Notes under the pieces: model-generated | Database searches by the model: none | What the model was told of the DNA's origin: nothing | What the model saw: the letters and a program-made list of their open reading frames with translations, nothing else | Shown: positions 8,358 to 17,163 of the stretch, one piece after another | Layout of the letters: each line of letters opens with the position of its first letter | Numbering within the stretch: the stretch's first letter is position 1 | From: an uncultured Lentisphaerota bacterium | Lineage (GTDB): Bacteria; Verrucomicrobiota; Kiritimatiellia; RFP12; UBA1067 | Direction: 5' to 3' | NCBI GenBank assembly: GCA_946413265.1 | Contig: CAMKJU010000002.1 | Span: forward strand, 1 to 64,000 | DNA length: 64,000 nt | Translations under genes and position numbers: made by a program

Positions 8358-9584
8358 TCAGCCTTTCAGCGCCTCCACGGGGTTCTTAGACGCGGCGAGG
8401 AACGCCGGAATGAGCGACGCAAGCAGTCCGAATACATACACGATCACGACCACCCATACGACATCTTCGGCAACGAGCCGGTAAGGAATCGCGTCGAGTC
8501 CGTAGACCGCCTTGGGGAACACCTGCACGCCGAAGCGCGCCAGCCAGTCCACGATGTTCTGGAGGTTGCACAGTACGGCATACGCGGCGGCGAGTCCGAG
8601 AATGACGCCGGTGGTGACCTGCACGAGGCCGTGTACCACGAACGCGCCCATGATCTTCGCCTTGGAGAAGCCAAGCGCCTTCAAGAGGCCTACCTCGGAA
8701 GTCTTCTGCACTGTCAACACGAGCAGCGTGTTCATCACGCAGAAGAGCGCCACTACGGTGACGAGCAGCAGAAGGAGCGCCGTCATGTTCTTCTCCACGG
8801 CGAGCGCGTTGAAAATCTCGCGATCCGCCTGACGCCAAGTGACCACGCGGCACGTAGGGGCCGCGTCGGCAATCTGACTGCATACAGCGTCGAATACGGG
8901 TGCGTTGGCGGGCTCGTCCGTCTTGACGTGCAAGGCGAACACGCCCTCCTCAAGCCCCATCAGGTCGCGGGCGTTCGGCAACGAGCAGATGGCGAAATGC
9001 GCGTCATAGTCACGCTGCCCGGAAGAGAATATCCCCGTCACGCGCCACTTGAGCGGGAGGAATATCTCGTCGCGGGAGGCAAGCGTCTTCGGCGAGTAGA
9101 CAGTGACGTCGTCCCCCACCCACACGCCAAGCGACCGGGCAAGGTCTATGCCGAGGACGATTGAATCGCCCTCCAGGTCAAAGGCCCCAGCGCGCGGCTT
9201 GCCAATCTTGTAGACATCTCCCATGCGGTCGGGATCGACGCCGAGGATGACGGGCGTGTTTACACGCCCACGCCACTGCAGCATGACGGGTGTGTCGATT
9301 TCCGGCGAGACTGCAAAGACGCCCGGTATGGCGGCAATCCGATCTGCCAGCGCACCCTCGCCGCGGATAACAGGCCCCGGACCGCGTGATTGCAGGGTGA
9401 CATGCGGCTTGAAGTCGAGTATCTTCTCCTGCCAGAGATCGCCGAATCCCGTCATAACCGCGCGGACGATTACCACAACGGCCACGCCGAGCAGCACCCC
9501 GATAACCGAAACGCAGGTGATCACGCTGGTCACGCTGCGCTTGGGCTTGAGGTATTTGAGCGCGAGAAACAGACTGAACGGCAT
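8358..9584 (-). CDS. lolE: Lipoprotein-release permease (LolC/LolE family)
   Basis: A 408-residue membrane subunit of a LolCDE-type transporter. It begins with the family's FLALKYLKPKR segment and a first membrane helix (about 20-42), then a large periplasmic domain (about 45-275) and three C-terminal helices (about 280-300, 325-350, 372-398), the MacB/FtsX topology. Only one permease gene is present beside lolD, so the complex may be a homodimer; LolC and LolE cannot be told apart here. The stop is one base from the lolD start, and the upstream toroid gene ends 3 bp before its ATG. Confidence 0.9.
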   Translation of the reverse strand: MPFSLFLALKYLKPKRSVTSVITCVSVIGVLLGVAVVVIVRAVMTGFGDLWQEKILDFKPHVTLQSRGPGPVIRGEGALADRIAAIPGVFAVSPEIDTPVMLQWRGRVNTPVILGVDPDRMGDVYKIGKPRAGAFDLEGDSIVLGIDLARSLGVWVGDDVTVYSPKTLASRDEIFLPLKWRVTGIFSSGQRDYDAHFAICSLPNARDLMGLEEGVFALHVKTDEPANAPVFDAVCSQIADAAPTCRVVTWRQADREIFNALAVEKNMTALLLLLVTVVALFCVMNTLLVLTVQKTSEVGLLKALGFSKAKIMGAFVVHGLVQVTTGVILGLAAAYAVLCNLQNIVDWLARFGVQVFPKAVYGLDAIPYRLVAEDVVWVVVIVYVFGLLASLIPAFLAASKNPVEALKG

Positions 9585-9587
9585 AGA

Positions 9588-11264
9588 CTAGATGTCGATA
9601 GTCACGGTGATCTCGCCGGATTTGTCCTTTGAGAGATCCTCTACGTCCTTCTCGACCTCTGTCGCCTTAAGCTGCGTGGTAGGCAGATAGCGGTAGTAGA
9701 CCATCAGCTGGAGCGCGGCGAGGCAGGTGTCCATGACGGGACGCGTGGTGTGCGGGTCCTTGTTCACCCAGTGTCCGACCGCCTGTGGTTTTCCCTTGGC
9801 GTCTTTGATTGTGACGGGAGAACCGTCCTTGTTTTTGTCATCAATAATCGTGTTGGGATAGAGCGCCTTCATATCGGCGTTCCACTTCTTCCAAAGCGCC
9901 TTGTTTCCCGAAGACGCATTGTTGGCCATGCCTGCCTGGTACTTGCACTGCGTCGCGTAGTAACAGTAGTACTGCGGGCAGGAGCCGGCGCTCTTGTCAG
10001 ACTTCCCCTTGAGGAGGTCTTTGGGGTCAAAGGAGGGCTTCCAGTCGCGCATGAAATCAAGGGCCTCCTTCACCTCCTTGGTGTTGCTGTACCCTAGTAA
10101 CTGCATCGCGAGGCATCCCGTGGCCGTGAGACCGGTCGGATTACCATTCGCCGTGTAGTTAAAGCCGCCATTCTTGAAGTTGCGCGTCTGGAGGCACTTG
10201 ATGGCCTTCTTGATGCATTCATCCATGCCGTCAAGGTGGATGCCCGCCATCTTGCCCGCCTTAATCGCCTGCAGGGCCCAACCGGCAAATGAAAGGTCAT
10301 CGCGCGTAGATTTGGGATTGATGTTGTAGTCCCATCCCCCTGTTGGAGACTGTCCCTTGATGATCCGTTTCAGCGTCTTCTCCGCCGCCGCCCGCGCATC
10401 GGGGTTCGTCGTCATGCCATACGCCTCGCAGAGGGCGTATGTGCCGATCAAGAAGGCATACTCGTGTCCGTCCGACCCGGACATGACCACCTTGCCGTTC
10501 TTATCTTCGTGGATAGAACGGATGAGGAACTCAAGCCCACGCTCCACGGTCTTGCCGAATTCCTGCGACGACGGCGTCTCGCCGTGCGCAAGGTACGTGA
10601 GGATGGCAAGTCCAGTGGAAGCCGGCTTTACGCCCGGCCACGACCCGTCGGGGTTCTGGTGCAACTTGAGCCAGCGGAGGGCCTTCATCACTGCGCCCTC
10701 CGTCCTGGGATCGCCCCACTGGTCGCCGCCGCCAGTGTACCGGCCGCGCACGCCGGCGTTGCGGGACGTGCCGGCGACGGACTTCATGGTGACGGGGCTC
10801 TTGATGTTCAGCATCGCGTCCACGGTGGCCACCTTGACGGACTGCGGTTCGGCCGTGGGCGGAGCCACTTCGGCCTGCTCAAGGGGCGAGATGCTCGGCG
10901 CGTCCATCGTCACCTCCACGTCCATGTCCTGAGGCTGTTCCGTCTCTGGCGGCTTCTCGATTTCCTCCAGAGGCTTGTCCTCCTCGACCTGCGCCAGTTC
11001 AACAGTGACCTTCTTCTCGGACGAGTCGCCCATGGCCGTCACCACGAACAGGATCGCGGCGCCGATGACCGGCAGGAGTATGGCGAGAAGCGGGGCGATC
11101 TGGCGCTGGAGCTCCAGCACCGCCTCCTTGTACTCGCGCGACGCATGAGGTCGGCCGAGACCCGAAAACATCTTGAAGAGGCGCTTGAAATAGCCCTCTT
11201 CCTCGTACTTCGCCATCTCCTCGGCGAGCTGTTCCTTCATTTCCTCTTCGTTGATCGTTTCCAT
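9588..11264 (-). CDS. TonB-like anchored protein with prenyltransferase/squalene-cyclase-type toroid domain
   Basis: A 558-residue protein in three parts. Residues 1-50 are cytoplasmic and acidic/helical. One membrane helix lies at about 55-78. A periplasmic Pro/Glu-rich stretch (about 85-140, with EEIEKPPETEQPQ) resembles the spacer of TonB. Residues about 185-530 form alpha/alpha-toroid repeats of the prenyltransferase/squalene-oxidase type, with recurring QNPDGSW, PTGGWDY and NGGFNY motifs. No cyclase DxDD motif is seen, so a binding rather than catalytic role is more likely. It is the last gene of an exbB-exbD-exbD set, where tonB would be expected. Confidence 0.82.
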   Translation of the reverse strand: METINEEEMKEQLAEEMAKYEEEGYFKRLFKMFSGLGRPHASREYKEAVLELQRQIAPLLAILLPVIGAAILFVVTAMGDSSEKKVTVELAQVEEDKPLEEIEKPPETEQPQDMDVEVTMDAPSISPLEQAEVAPPTAEPQSVKVATVDAMLNIKSPVTMKSVAGTSRNAGVRGRYTGGGDQWGDPRTEGAVMKALRWLKLHQNPDGSWPGVKPASTGLAILTYLAHGETPSSQEFGKTVERGLEFLIRSIHEDKNGKVVMSGSDGHEYAFLIGTYALCEAYGMTTNPDARAAAEKTLKRIIKGQSPTGGWDYNINPKSTRDDLSFAGWALQAIKAGKMAGIHLDGMDECIKKAIKCLQTRNFKNGGFNYTANGNPTGLTATGCLAMQLLGYSNTKEVKEALDFMRDWKPSFDPKDLLKGKSDKSAGSCPQYYCYYATQCKYQAGMANNASSGNKALWKKWNADMKALYPNTIIDDKNKDGSPVTIKDAKGKPQAVGHWVNKDPHTTRPVMDTCLAALQLMVYYRYLPTTQLKATEVEKDVEDLSKDKSGEITVTIDI

Positions 11265-11285
11265 GGCGGCTGCCTCCTTTCCTCA

Positions 11286-11684
11286 CTACATACTGAAAAT
11301 GGACAAATTGTACATCTTGTGCTTGTTGCAGATGTCGAGTACCTGCACCAGGGTCCCGTGGTAGGAATCCAGCGAGCAGCGCACGAGCACCGTCGACTTC
11401 GTGGACGACGCGGCCAGTTTCCTGATGTTGCCGTCGAGGTCCTTCAACGACATGCCGCGGCCGTTGAATATGACGCCGCGCGGGCCTACGTCGATCTTGA
11501 TCTGTGTGTCGTTCTCCTCCGTCTGCGCGGAGGGCGTGGCGTTCGGCGCCGGACGGTTCGCGTTCAGTTTCGAGAAGATGTCCTCCTGCTTGATCGTGAC
11601 GATGAAGAAGATCATCAGCTGGAAGACGACGTCGATCATCGGCGTCATCTCGGCCTTTGGATTGTCGTATTCTTTTCGTGCCAT
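11286..11684 (-). CDS. exbD: ExbD/TolR-family biopolymer transport protein (second copy of pair)
   Basis: A 132-residue protein with one N-terminal membrane helix (about 17-37). That helix carries the ExbD proton-path aspartate in EMTPMIDVVFQLMIFFIV, and a small periplasmic domain follows. It works with ExbB to convert proton flow into force on an envelope partner. Upstream by 21 bp is a second exbD and downstream by 21 bp the toroid protein, so these form one unit. The two ExbDs differ in their periplasmic domains, suggesting a heteromeric complex. Confidence 0.93.
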   Translation of the reverse strand: MARKEYDNPKAEMTPMIDVVFQLMIFFIVTIKQEDIFSKLNANRPAPNATPSAQTEENDTQIKIDVGPRGVIFNGRGMSLKDLDGNIRKLAASSTKSTVLVRCSLDSYHGTLVQVLDICNKHKMYNLSIFSM

Positions 11685-11705
11685 CGCCTGCCTCCTGCGG
11701 TCCTG

Positions 11706-12131
11706 TTATTTCTTCGCCTTGTGTTCCTGGATGGCCACGAACGAGAGCTTCCACACGCCGCACGCTGCGCAGATGTTCATCACGCGCGCTATGTCCTTGT
11801 GCCTCGTGTACTTGTCCGCGCGGATCATGCACGGGAACTCGGCGCCGTAGCGGTTCTTGCGCTCGGTTATCTTCTGGGCGAGCATCTGGTCCGTCAAAGT
11901 GACGTTGGACAGCGACACGCGCCCCGACCTAGCCACGTCGATCGTCAGCTGGGAAGGCGGCAGCTCCTCCTGCGTGAGGACGATGCCGTTCTTCCCGTCC
12001 GCGAGCTTGATGGTGGTGTCCTTGTCGTCGCTCATCTTGAGCGTCACGACGAAGAAGATAATCAGCTGGAACACGACGTCGATCATCGGCGTCATGTCCA
12101 GGGACACGTCTTCGTTCTTAGGTTTCTTCAT
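11706..12131 (-). CDS. exbD: ExbD/TolR-family biopolymer transport protein (first copy of pair)
   Basis: A 141-residue protein with membrane helix about 18-37 and the conserved SLDMTPMIDVVFQLIIFF segment; the Asp is the proton-carrying residue of the family. The periplasmic domain (about 45-135) ends in a Lys-rich tail. It lies 21 bp after exbB and 21 bp before the second exbD. GC and style match its neighbours. Confidence 0.94.
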   Translation of the reverse strand: MKKPKNEDVSLDMTPMIDVVFQLIIFFVVTLKMSDDKDTTIKLADGKNGIVLTQEELPPSQLTIDVARSGRVSLSNVTLTDQMLAQKITERKNRYGAEFPCMIRADKYTRHKDIARVMNICAACGVWKLSFVAIQEHKAKK

Positions 12132-12152
12132 GGGAAGACTCCCTTCCCCGCA

Positions 12153-12980
12153 TCAGGCCTCGGAATCGACTTCGACGTTGCGGAGCGGCTTGATGAGCTC
12201 CATCGTGAGCGCCGTCATGCGAAGGATCAGCCTATTGGCGTTGTTGCGGATCGAGTAGAAGAACGTAAGCGCCGGGATGGACACCACGAGGCCGCCGGCG
12301 GTCGTCCAGAGGGCCTGAGAGATGTTGCCGGCGAGCGCGCCGATGTCGGGCACGCCGGAAGCCAGCGTCGCGAAGCAGAGGATCATGCCCTGCACCGTGC
12401 CGAGCAGTCCAAGGGACGGGGCGAGGTTGGAACACACTGAAATCCACGTGAGGCGCTGCATGATGCGCTCGATCTCAAGGTCGGCTGCAGCGTTGACGGA
12501 CTCCTGGATCACGTCGTAGCCGTCCTCCACGTGCTGGAACGCGGCCGCAAGCACGTTTGACATAGGCGACGGCTCAGCCTCGCATGCCTTTATCGCCTTC
12601 ATCACGTCGCCCTCGGCAACCGCGCCCTGGACGTTGTTGATGAGGGTCTGCGGCATCAGCTTCTGGGGCTTGATGAGCACCCAGCAGTCCACGATGAAGT
12701 AGATGGCCGCCGCGCCGTCGAGGAAGAGGGCCGCCCACAGGATCACGCCCAGAACGCCCGAGCCGAATACTACGTCCACGAAGCCACCGGGGCCAGACTT
12801 CTTCTTCTCGCTCCCGTCAACGGGCTTTCCGTTTTCGTCCACAAGATCGCCGCCGCCTGCGGCGGCCGCGGCGGGGGCTGGATCGTCCGCCAGCGAAACA
12901 GACGTCGCGACCGGGGCCGCGACAAGGCCAAACAGCATCATCGCCGCGACCACACTCTTGCGCATTTTCATCATTTTCAT
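12153..12980 (-). CDS. exbB: ExbB/TolQ/MotA-family proton channel with cleavable leader
   Basis: A 275-residue protein. A signal-peptide-like start (about 1-31, ending SVSLADD) is followed by an Ala/Gly/Lys-rich low-complexity linker to about residue 65. Three membrane helices follow in the ExbB pattern, with the conserved LGLLGTVQGMILCF stretch and a final helix in LWTTAGGLVVSIPALTFFY. The added leader resembles larger ExbB proteins of PVC and Bacteroidota members. Start with AAGAGGAAG ribosome-binding site. It heads the exbB-exbD-exbD-toroid unit. Confidence 0.92.
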   Translation of the reverse strand: MKMMKMRKSVVAAMMLFGLVAAPVATSVSLADDPAPAAAAAGGGDLVDENGKPVDGSEKKKSGPGGFVDVVFGSGVLGVILWAALFLDGAAAIYFIVDCWVLIKPQKLMPQTLINNVQGAVAEGDVMKAIKACEAEPSPMSNVLAAAFQHVEDGYDVIQESVNAAADLEIERIMQRLTWISVCSNLAPSLGLLGTVQGMILCFATLASGVPDIGALAGNISQALWTTAGGLVVSIPALTFFYSIRNNANRLILRMTALTMELIKPLRNVEVDSEA

Positions 12981-13062
12981 TTTTTCTTCCTCTTTTGGGG
13001 TTAGATTGTTTTAGATTGTTGTTGTTTTGAAGTAGAAAACCATTCGCTCTTAATTGTTCGCC

Positions 13063-13860
13063 CTACTTGTTCGCCCACGGGCTGTTCGCATACGCGCGCT
13101 TCAGTTCCGTGCGCATCGTGTCGGCCCGGGTACTGTGGTTGAGCGTGTCGAAGCAGCGGGCGGCCTTGTACAACGCCTCCGGCCGGAGCCTGTCTGCGAT
13201 TTCGGCGTCCTTGTACAGGAACACGACGCGGAGGTATCCGTCGATCAGCGCCTTCTTGCAGGCGTCGCCGGAACCGTTTCCGGCCTTCATCGCGATGTCG
13301 CCGCGCATGATGAGCGCAGCCCCGTGCGAAAAGCGGTCGTCGCCCTTCTCCGCCCTTTCAAGGGCCTTCTCGAGCTGGGACTGCCTGTTGAGGCTCAGAA
13401 GCGCGCTCCAGTAGGCCGGGGCGAGATCCCCTCGGTACGCGGCGGACGGCTCGCCGTCGATGATGCCCTGGCACACCTTCAGCGCCTCGGCCGGTTTTTC
13501 GTCGGCGACGTAAGCCTCGGCGAGGTAGCGGCCGGCAATCTTGTCCCACTGGAGATGCGCGTAGTCCTTGACGATTTTCCGGAGCGCGGGAATCGCGGCG
13601 GCGCCCTGTCCTTTCGCCACCTGCGCGGCGGCGACGGCGAACGCGGCGGGCTTCTCCACCTCGACGCTCTCCACGTCGTCCGCCTTGTACTGCGTCTCCA
13701 GCTTGCCTTTGGTCACGACGTACGCCTTGTCGCGCGCGCTCCACCGCACGGCGCCACTGTACACGTCGCCTGTTTTCAGCGTCACCTTGCCCGGCACGTC
13801 CGCAGTGCCCGCTAGGGCCGCAAACGCGCACAGCGCCGATATGAATAGTTTTGTCCGCAT
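13063..13860 (-). CDS. Exported TPR-like protein
   Basis: A 265-residue protein with signal peptide (MRTKLFISALCAFAALAGTA). A short beta-rich segment follows (about 25-70, VTLKTGDVYSGAVRW), of the kind seen before TPR repeats, then helical repeats of TPR type to the end (ALRKIVKDY, ALKVCQGII, ALYKAARCFDTL). Probably periplasmic. It lies 24 bp after the 1,059-residue TPR gene and 82 bp before exbB, so it is likely an accessory of the same ExbBD system. No enzymatic motif seen. Confidence 0.75.
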   Translation of the reverse strand: MRTKLFISALCAFAALAGTADVPGKVTLKTGDVYSGAVRWSARDKAYVVTKGKLETQYKADDVESVEVEKPAAFAVAAAQVAKGQGAAAIPALRKIVKDYAHLQWDKIAGRYLAEAYVADEKPAEALKVCQGIIDGEPSAAYRGDLAPAYWSALLSLNRQSQLEKALERAEKGDDRFSHGAALIMRGDIAMKAGNGSGDACKKALIDGYLRVVFLYKDAEIADRLRPEALYKAARCFDTLNHSTRADTMRTELKRAYANSPWANK

Positions 13861-13884
13861 GGTGCCTTGTTCCTTCCTGTTCGC

Positions 13885-16800
13885 TTAGTTGCCTTCCAGT
13901 GGCTTGAGGACCGTCTCCACGTCCTGCTTGTGCTTGCCGTTCGGGAATAGCTGGCGGTACTTCTCGCCGTATGCGAGGATGTCCGCCTTGTCCGACCCGT
14001 GGGCTGCCATGAGCGGCAGGAGATAGGAGTAGCAGCGCTCGAGGTTCTCAAGCTGCTTTGCCGACATGTCCTTGGCCGGATGCTCTTCGGTGGGCTCATG
14101 CGCCATGAGGAACGCCTGGAAGTTTACGACCGCACGGCCGCGCGTCTCCTTCATCGCTTCCTGTAGGTTCATCGCCGACTCCGCCTGGATCTTGCGCAGC
14201 AGCACCTCGCCGCTGCGGATGTCGAGCTCGTCCTGCTCCAGCTGCGTCTTGCGGTAGGCGCGCAGTTTCTTGAGCGCGCGCACTGCGGTGTTGAACGCGT
14301 TCATGCGCAGCGAATCGTCTTTCTGGCGGCTGCCCTCCTCGGAGGCGACATCCACCAGCATCTCGTAGGCGTCGATCACGAGCGCGGACTTGTCGTACTT
14401 CTCGATGAAGTCGTCCAGCTTCTGGCGCGCGTCGGCGTAGTTCTTCGCACCGTAGGCGGCCCTCGCCTGGCCGATCAGCGCGGGCGCGAGGTAGGCCGTC
14501 GAGTTCGTCATCTGCCCCGCGAGCTCGGCCGCCTTCGCGTAGGCGTCGCCCGCCACCATCCAGCTCTTCGCCTCAAGGAGCGCGTCGCCGGCCATGAGGA
14601 ACTGTCCGGCCGTGTACTTGCCGCCTGACGTCTCCAGCATCTTCTTGTATTCGGCCACGCCCTCGGAGTGCAGGCCCATCTCGATGAGCGTCTTCGCGAG
14701 GATGGGCACGGAGTTCTTCGCGAATTCCGAGTTCGGGAAGTCGCGCTGCAGGCGCGCGAACGCCTCCTGCGACTTCTTCATGAATTCGGCGGACAGCTGC
14801 TCGTCCTTGGCGTCTGCGGTCCTCTTGCTCTCCGAAGTGTAGATCGTGCCTATCTTGACGAGCGTCTGCGGCGCGTATTTCCCCTTGGGATAGACTTCGA
14901 GGTACTTCTCAAAAGCCTTGATCGCCATGGCGCGGATCTTCGGCAAGTTCTTCTCCTCTACGTGTCTCATCAAACGCTGCCAGCTGGCACCCTCGAGGAT
15001 GATGGCCTGCTCGCGGCGCAGGACATACTGTTCCCGCACTTTTTCGTCAAGTGTCTTGCCCTCGGCCTCCAGCGTCTTCGCCAAGTCGGCCGCCACGCCG
15101 CGGAAATCCTTGATCGAGCCCACGACGCTGCCATAAGCCTTCTTGCGCATGGTCCCGGCAACAGCCACGTCGTTCGTCGCATCGGCGGCGTCAAACGCGG
15201 CAAACGCCTGCTTCTGCTGGATAAGCGCCAGGTTCAGCTGCGCCGTGGTGCGCGCGCCGACCTTGTCCGTGGCTTTGATGAATTCCCGCAGCCACTTTTC
15301 CTGCTCGGCGACGTCGCCGGTCTTTTCGCTGCAGGTGGCCAGGTACTGGAGCGCGTCCACGGCGTGGGGCGACTTCGGGTAGCGCTTGACGAGCTGCTCG
15401 TAGAAGCGGATCGCCGTACTCCAGTCCTCGGCCTTGTACGCCTGCGTGGCGAGCATGTACGACATCTGCGCCGCGTTGTAGTGGTCGGGATAGTTCTCGA
15501 AGAAGGCGTCGTAGAGCTGCTGCGCCCGGGCGCGGTTCCCGAAGTCCTTCTCCTTCGCCGCGAGTCGCAGCGTCTCGTTGCCCGCCAGGCGCACGAGCCC
15601 CTCGGCCTCGCCCTTGTATTTCGTTGACACGAAATCCTCGGCCTCCGCCGCGAGCTTCGCGAAGTCGGCCTGCTCCGGCGAGCCCTTCTTCGCGTTCTGG
15701 CGCAGGTTCACGTAGCAGTCCGCCAGCACGCCGCGCGCGCTCGCGGAATCCTCCGTCTCCTTCTCCAGGTTGGCGAGTATCTTCTTGTATGCCTCGACCG
15801 CCTTGGCGTAATCCTGGCCGCGGTACAGCTCGAACGCGTCCTGGTATTTCCTCTTGCGCAGGTTGTCGATCTGCGCGGCCGTGATGTTCGACTTGATTTC
15901 CTTGTTGTAGCGCTCCTTCACGAACTTCTCGATCTTCTCGGTCAGCTCCCCCGCGTCTGCGGCCCAGGCGGACTCCTGGTATTTCGCGCACACGTTGATC
16001 GCGTGGTTGTACGCGCCGAGGCCGTTGCGCTTGCCGTTCTTGCCGCGCACGCCGAAAAGCGAGTCCTTGATCAGGTTCTCGTCCGCCTTGGGCTTTTTAG
16101 CCTCGACCTGCACGCGGTCCCACAGCATCTTCGCGAGCAGGTAGCGGCACTCAGGCATCGGGCTCGCGCGCACGTAGCCCTCCTTGCCCTGCGGGTCCTG
16201 CTCGACGAGGCTGCGGTGGATCTCGCTCAGCTTCGGCATGTATTCGTTCACGAGGGCCTGGGCCTTGGCGGGATTGCCGCGCAGCATCTCGATGTGCGCC
16301 CTCATCGCGATCGCCTTGCCGAACACGATGATGAACTCGCTCTTCCATAGAAGCCTTTTCACGAGCGCCTCCGCCTGCGCGATGTATTCGCCGCGCTTCT
16401 TGGCCTGCTTGTCCTTCGGGTCTGCCGACATCTCCTCGGCGAGGCGGAGCAGGAGCTCCACGTCCTCCATCGCCACCATACACCAGGTCTTCCCCGTGTC
16501 GGACAGATTCGCGAGAAGCCTGCCGTACATGCGCACGGCCTCGTCGTATACCTTCTCGCGCACGCACATCTGCGCCCAGCGGAATCCGCTTTCCACGTAG
16601 AAGTCCAGGATGTCCGCCCCGGGCTTCGCGACGGCCTTGAAGAACTCGCCGTAGATGCCCCGGCATTCCTTCATCATGCTGCGCGCGTAGTAGGCGTCCG
16701 CCATCGCGAGCCTGAGGGCCCAGTACTCGCTTTCCTGCCCCTTCTTGCCCTTCAGCGAGTCGACGACCTTCTGGACGGCGTCGAACTTGCCGAGGCGCAG

Positions 16801-17064
16801 GTCGCCCTGCAGCTCCAAAACCCTCAACTTCGGCCCGGCGTTTGGCCACTTCTTCTTCGCGGCCGCGATGACCGTCTCGGCGAAGTCGGGCATGTTGGCC
16901 TCCACGAGCGCCTCGATGAATGCAATTTCCTCCGTCAGCGCGGGGTCGGCCGCTGCGGCATTCGCGGCATCGTCATCCGCGCCATCTGCCGCCACCGCAG
17001 AGGGCAGACAGGCACATGCGACAGAGAGCGTCACCGCGCAAGTTATGGTATGGCTCAGTTTCAT
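13885..17064 (-). CDS. Large exported TPR protein
   Basis: A 1,059-residue protein. Signal peptide MKLSHTITCAVTLSVACACL ending at ...AVAADG. The rest is almost wholly tetratricopeptide-type helical repeats, with clear cores such as YDAFFENYPDHYNAAQMSYMLA, AIRFYEQLVKRYPKSPHAVDALQYLA and AFEKYLEVYPKGKYAPQTLVKIG, the YfgC/YbgF-like 'Y-P-x-S-x-x-A-x-x-A' pattern. Such scaffolds gather envelope partners; here the neighbours are ExbB/ExbD genes. Start chosen at 17064 because the signal peptide begins there; an in-frame start at 17100 would precede the predicted transcription start. The promoter places the +1 at or next to the ATG, so the message may be leaderless. Confidence 0.85.
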   Translation of the reverse strand: MKLSHTITCAVTLSVACACLPSAVAADGADDDAANAAAADPALTEEIAFIEALVEANMPDFAETVIAAAKKKWPNAGPKLRVLELQGDLRLGKFDAVQKVVDSLKGKKGQESEYWALRLAMADAYYARSMMKECRGIYGEFFKAVAKPGADILDFYVESGFRWAQMCVREKVYDEAVRMYGRLLANLSDTGKTWCMVAMEDVELLLRLAEEMSADPKDKQAKKRGEYIAQAEALVKRLLWKSEFIIVFGKAIAMRAHIEMLRGNPAKAQALVNEYMPKLSEIHRSLVEQDPQGKEGYVRASPMPECRYLLAKMLWDRVQVEAKKPKADENLIKDSLFGVRGKNGKRNGLGAYNHAINVCAKYQESAWAADAGELTEKIEKFVKERYNKEIKSNITAAQIDNLRKRKYQDAFELYRGQDYAKAVEAYKKILANLEKETEDSASARGVLADCYVNLRQNAKKGSPEQADFAKLAAEAEDFVSTKYKGEAEGLVRLAGNETLRLAAKEKDFGNRARAQQLYDAFFENYPDHYNAAQMSYMLATQAYKAEDWSTAIRFYEQLVKRYPKSPHAVDALQYLATCSEKTGDVAEQEKWLREFIKATDKVGARTTAQLNLALIQQKQAFAAFDAADATNDVAVAGTMRKKAYGSVVGSIKDFRGVAADLAKTLEAEGKTLDEKVREQYVLRREQAIILEGASWQRLMRHVEEKNLPKIRAMAIKAFEKYLEVYPKGKYAPQTLVKIGTIYTSESKRTADAKDEQLSAEFMKKSQEAFARLQRDFPNSEFAKNSVPILAKTLIEMGLHSEGVAEYKKMLETSGGKYTAGQFLMAGDALLEAKSWMVAGDAYAKAAELAGQMTNSTAYLAPALIGQARAAYGAKNYADARQKLDDFIEKYDKSALVIDAYEMLVDVASEEGSRQKDDSLRMNAFNTAVRALKKLRAYRKTQLEQDELDIRSGEVLLRKIQAESAMNLQEAMKETRGRAVVNFQAFLMAHEPTEEHPAKDMSAKQLENLERCYSYLLPLMAAHGSDKADILAYGEKYRQLFPNGKHKQDVETVLKPLEGN

Positions 17065-17071
17065 GGTGTCA

Positions 17072-17100
17072 AGTATAGAGGAAAAAACGCGCCGCGTCAA
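17072..17100 (-). promoter_or_regulatory. Near-consensus promoter of the TPR/ExbBD cluster
   Basis: Minus strand: -35 TTGACG (17095-17100), exactly 17-bp spacer, -10 TATACT (17072-17077). The ATG of the large TPR gene (17064) begins 8 bases past the -10, so the predicted transcription start coincides with the start codon. Confidence 0.72.
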
Positions 17101-17111
17101 GTGGTGGTGAC

Positions 17112-17140
17112 AAAAAAAAACGGGAGCCGAGCGGCTCCCG
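17112..17140 (-). terminator. Intrinsic terminator after pgk
   Basis: Perfect 9-bp inverted repeat CGGGAGCCG/CGGCTCCCG (17121-17140) followed on the minus strand by nine T (17112-17120). It lies 24 bp past the pgk stop codon and just before the promoter of the TPR gene. Confidence 0.93.
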
Positions 17141-17163
17141 TCTTCCAGTCGCGACGTATGCGA

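Noticed and set aside
10464-12440. Plus-strand frame of 658 codons across the ExbBD cluster
   Set aside because: Runs antisense through four well-supported genes.
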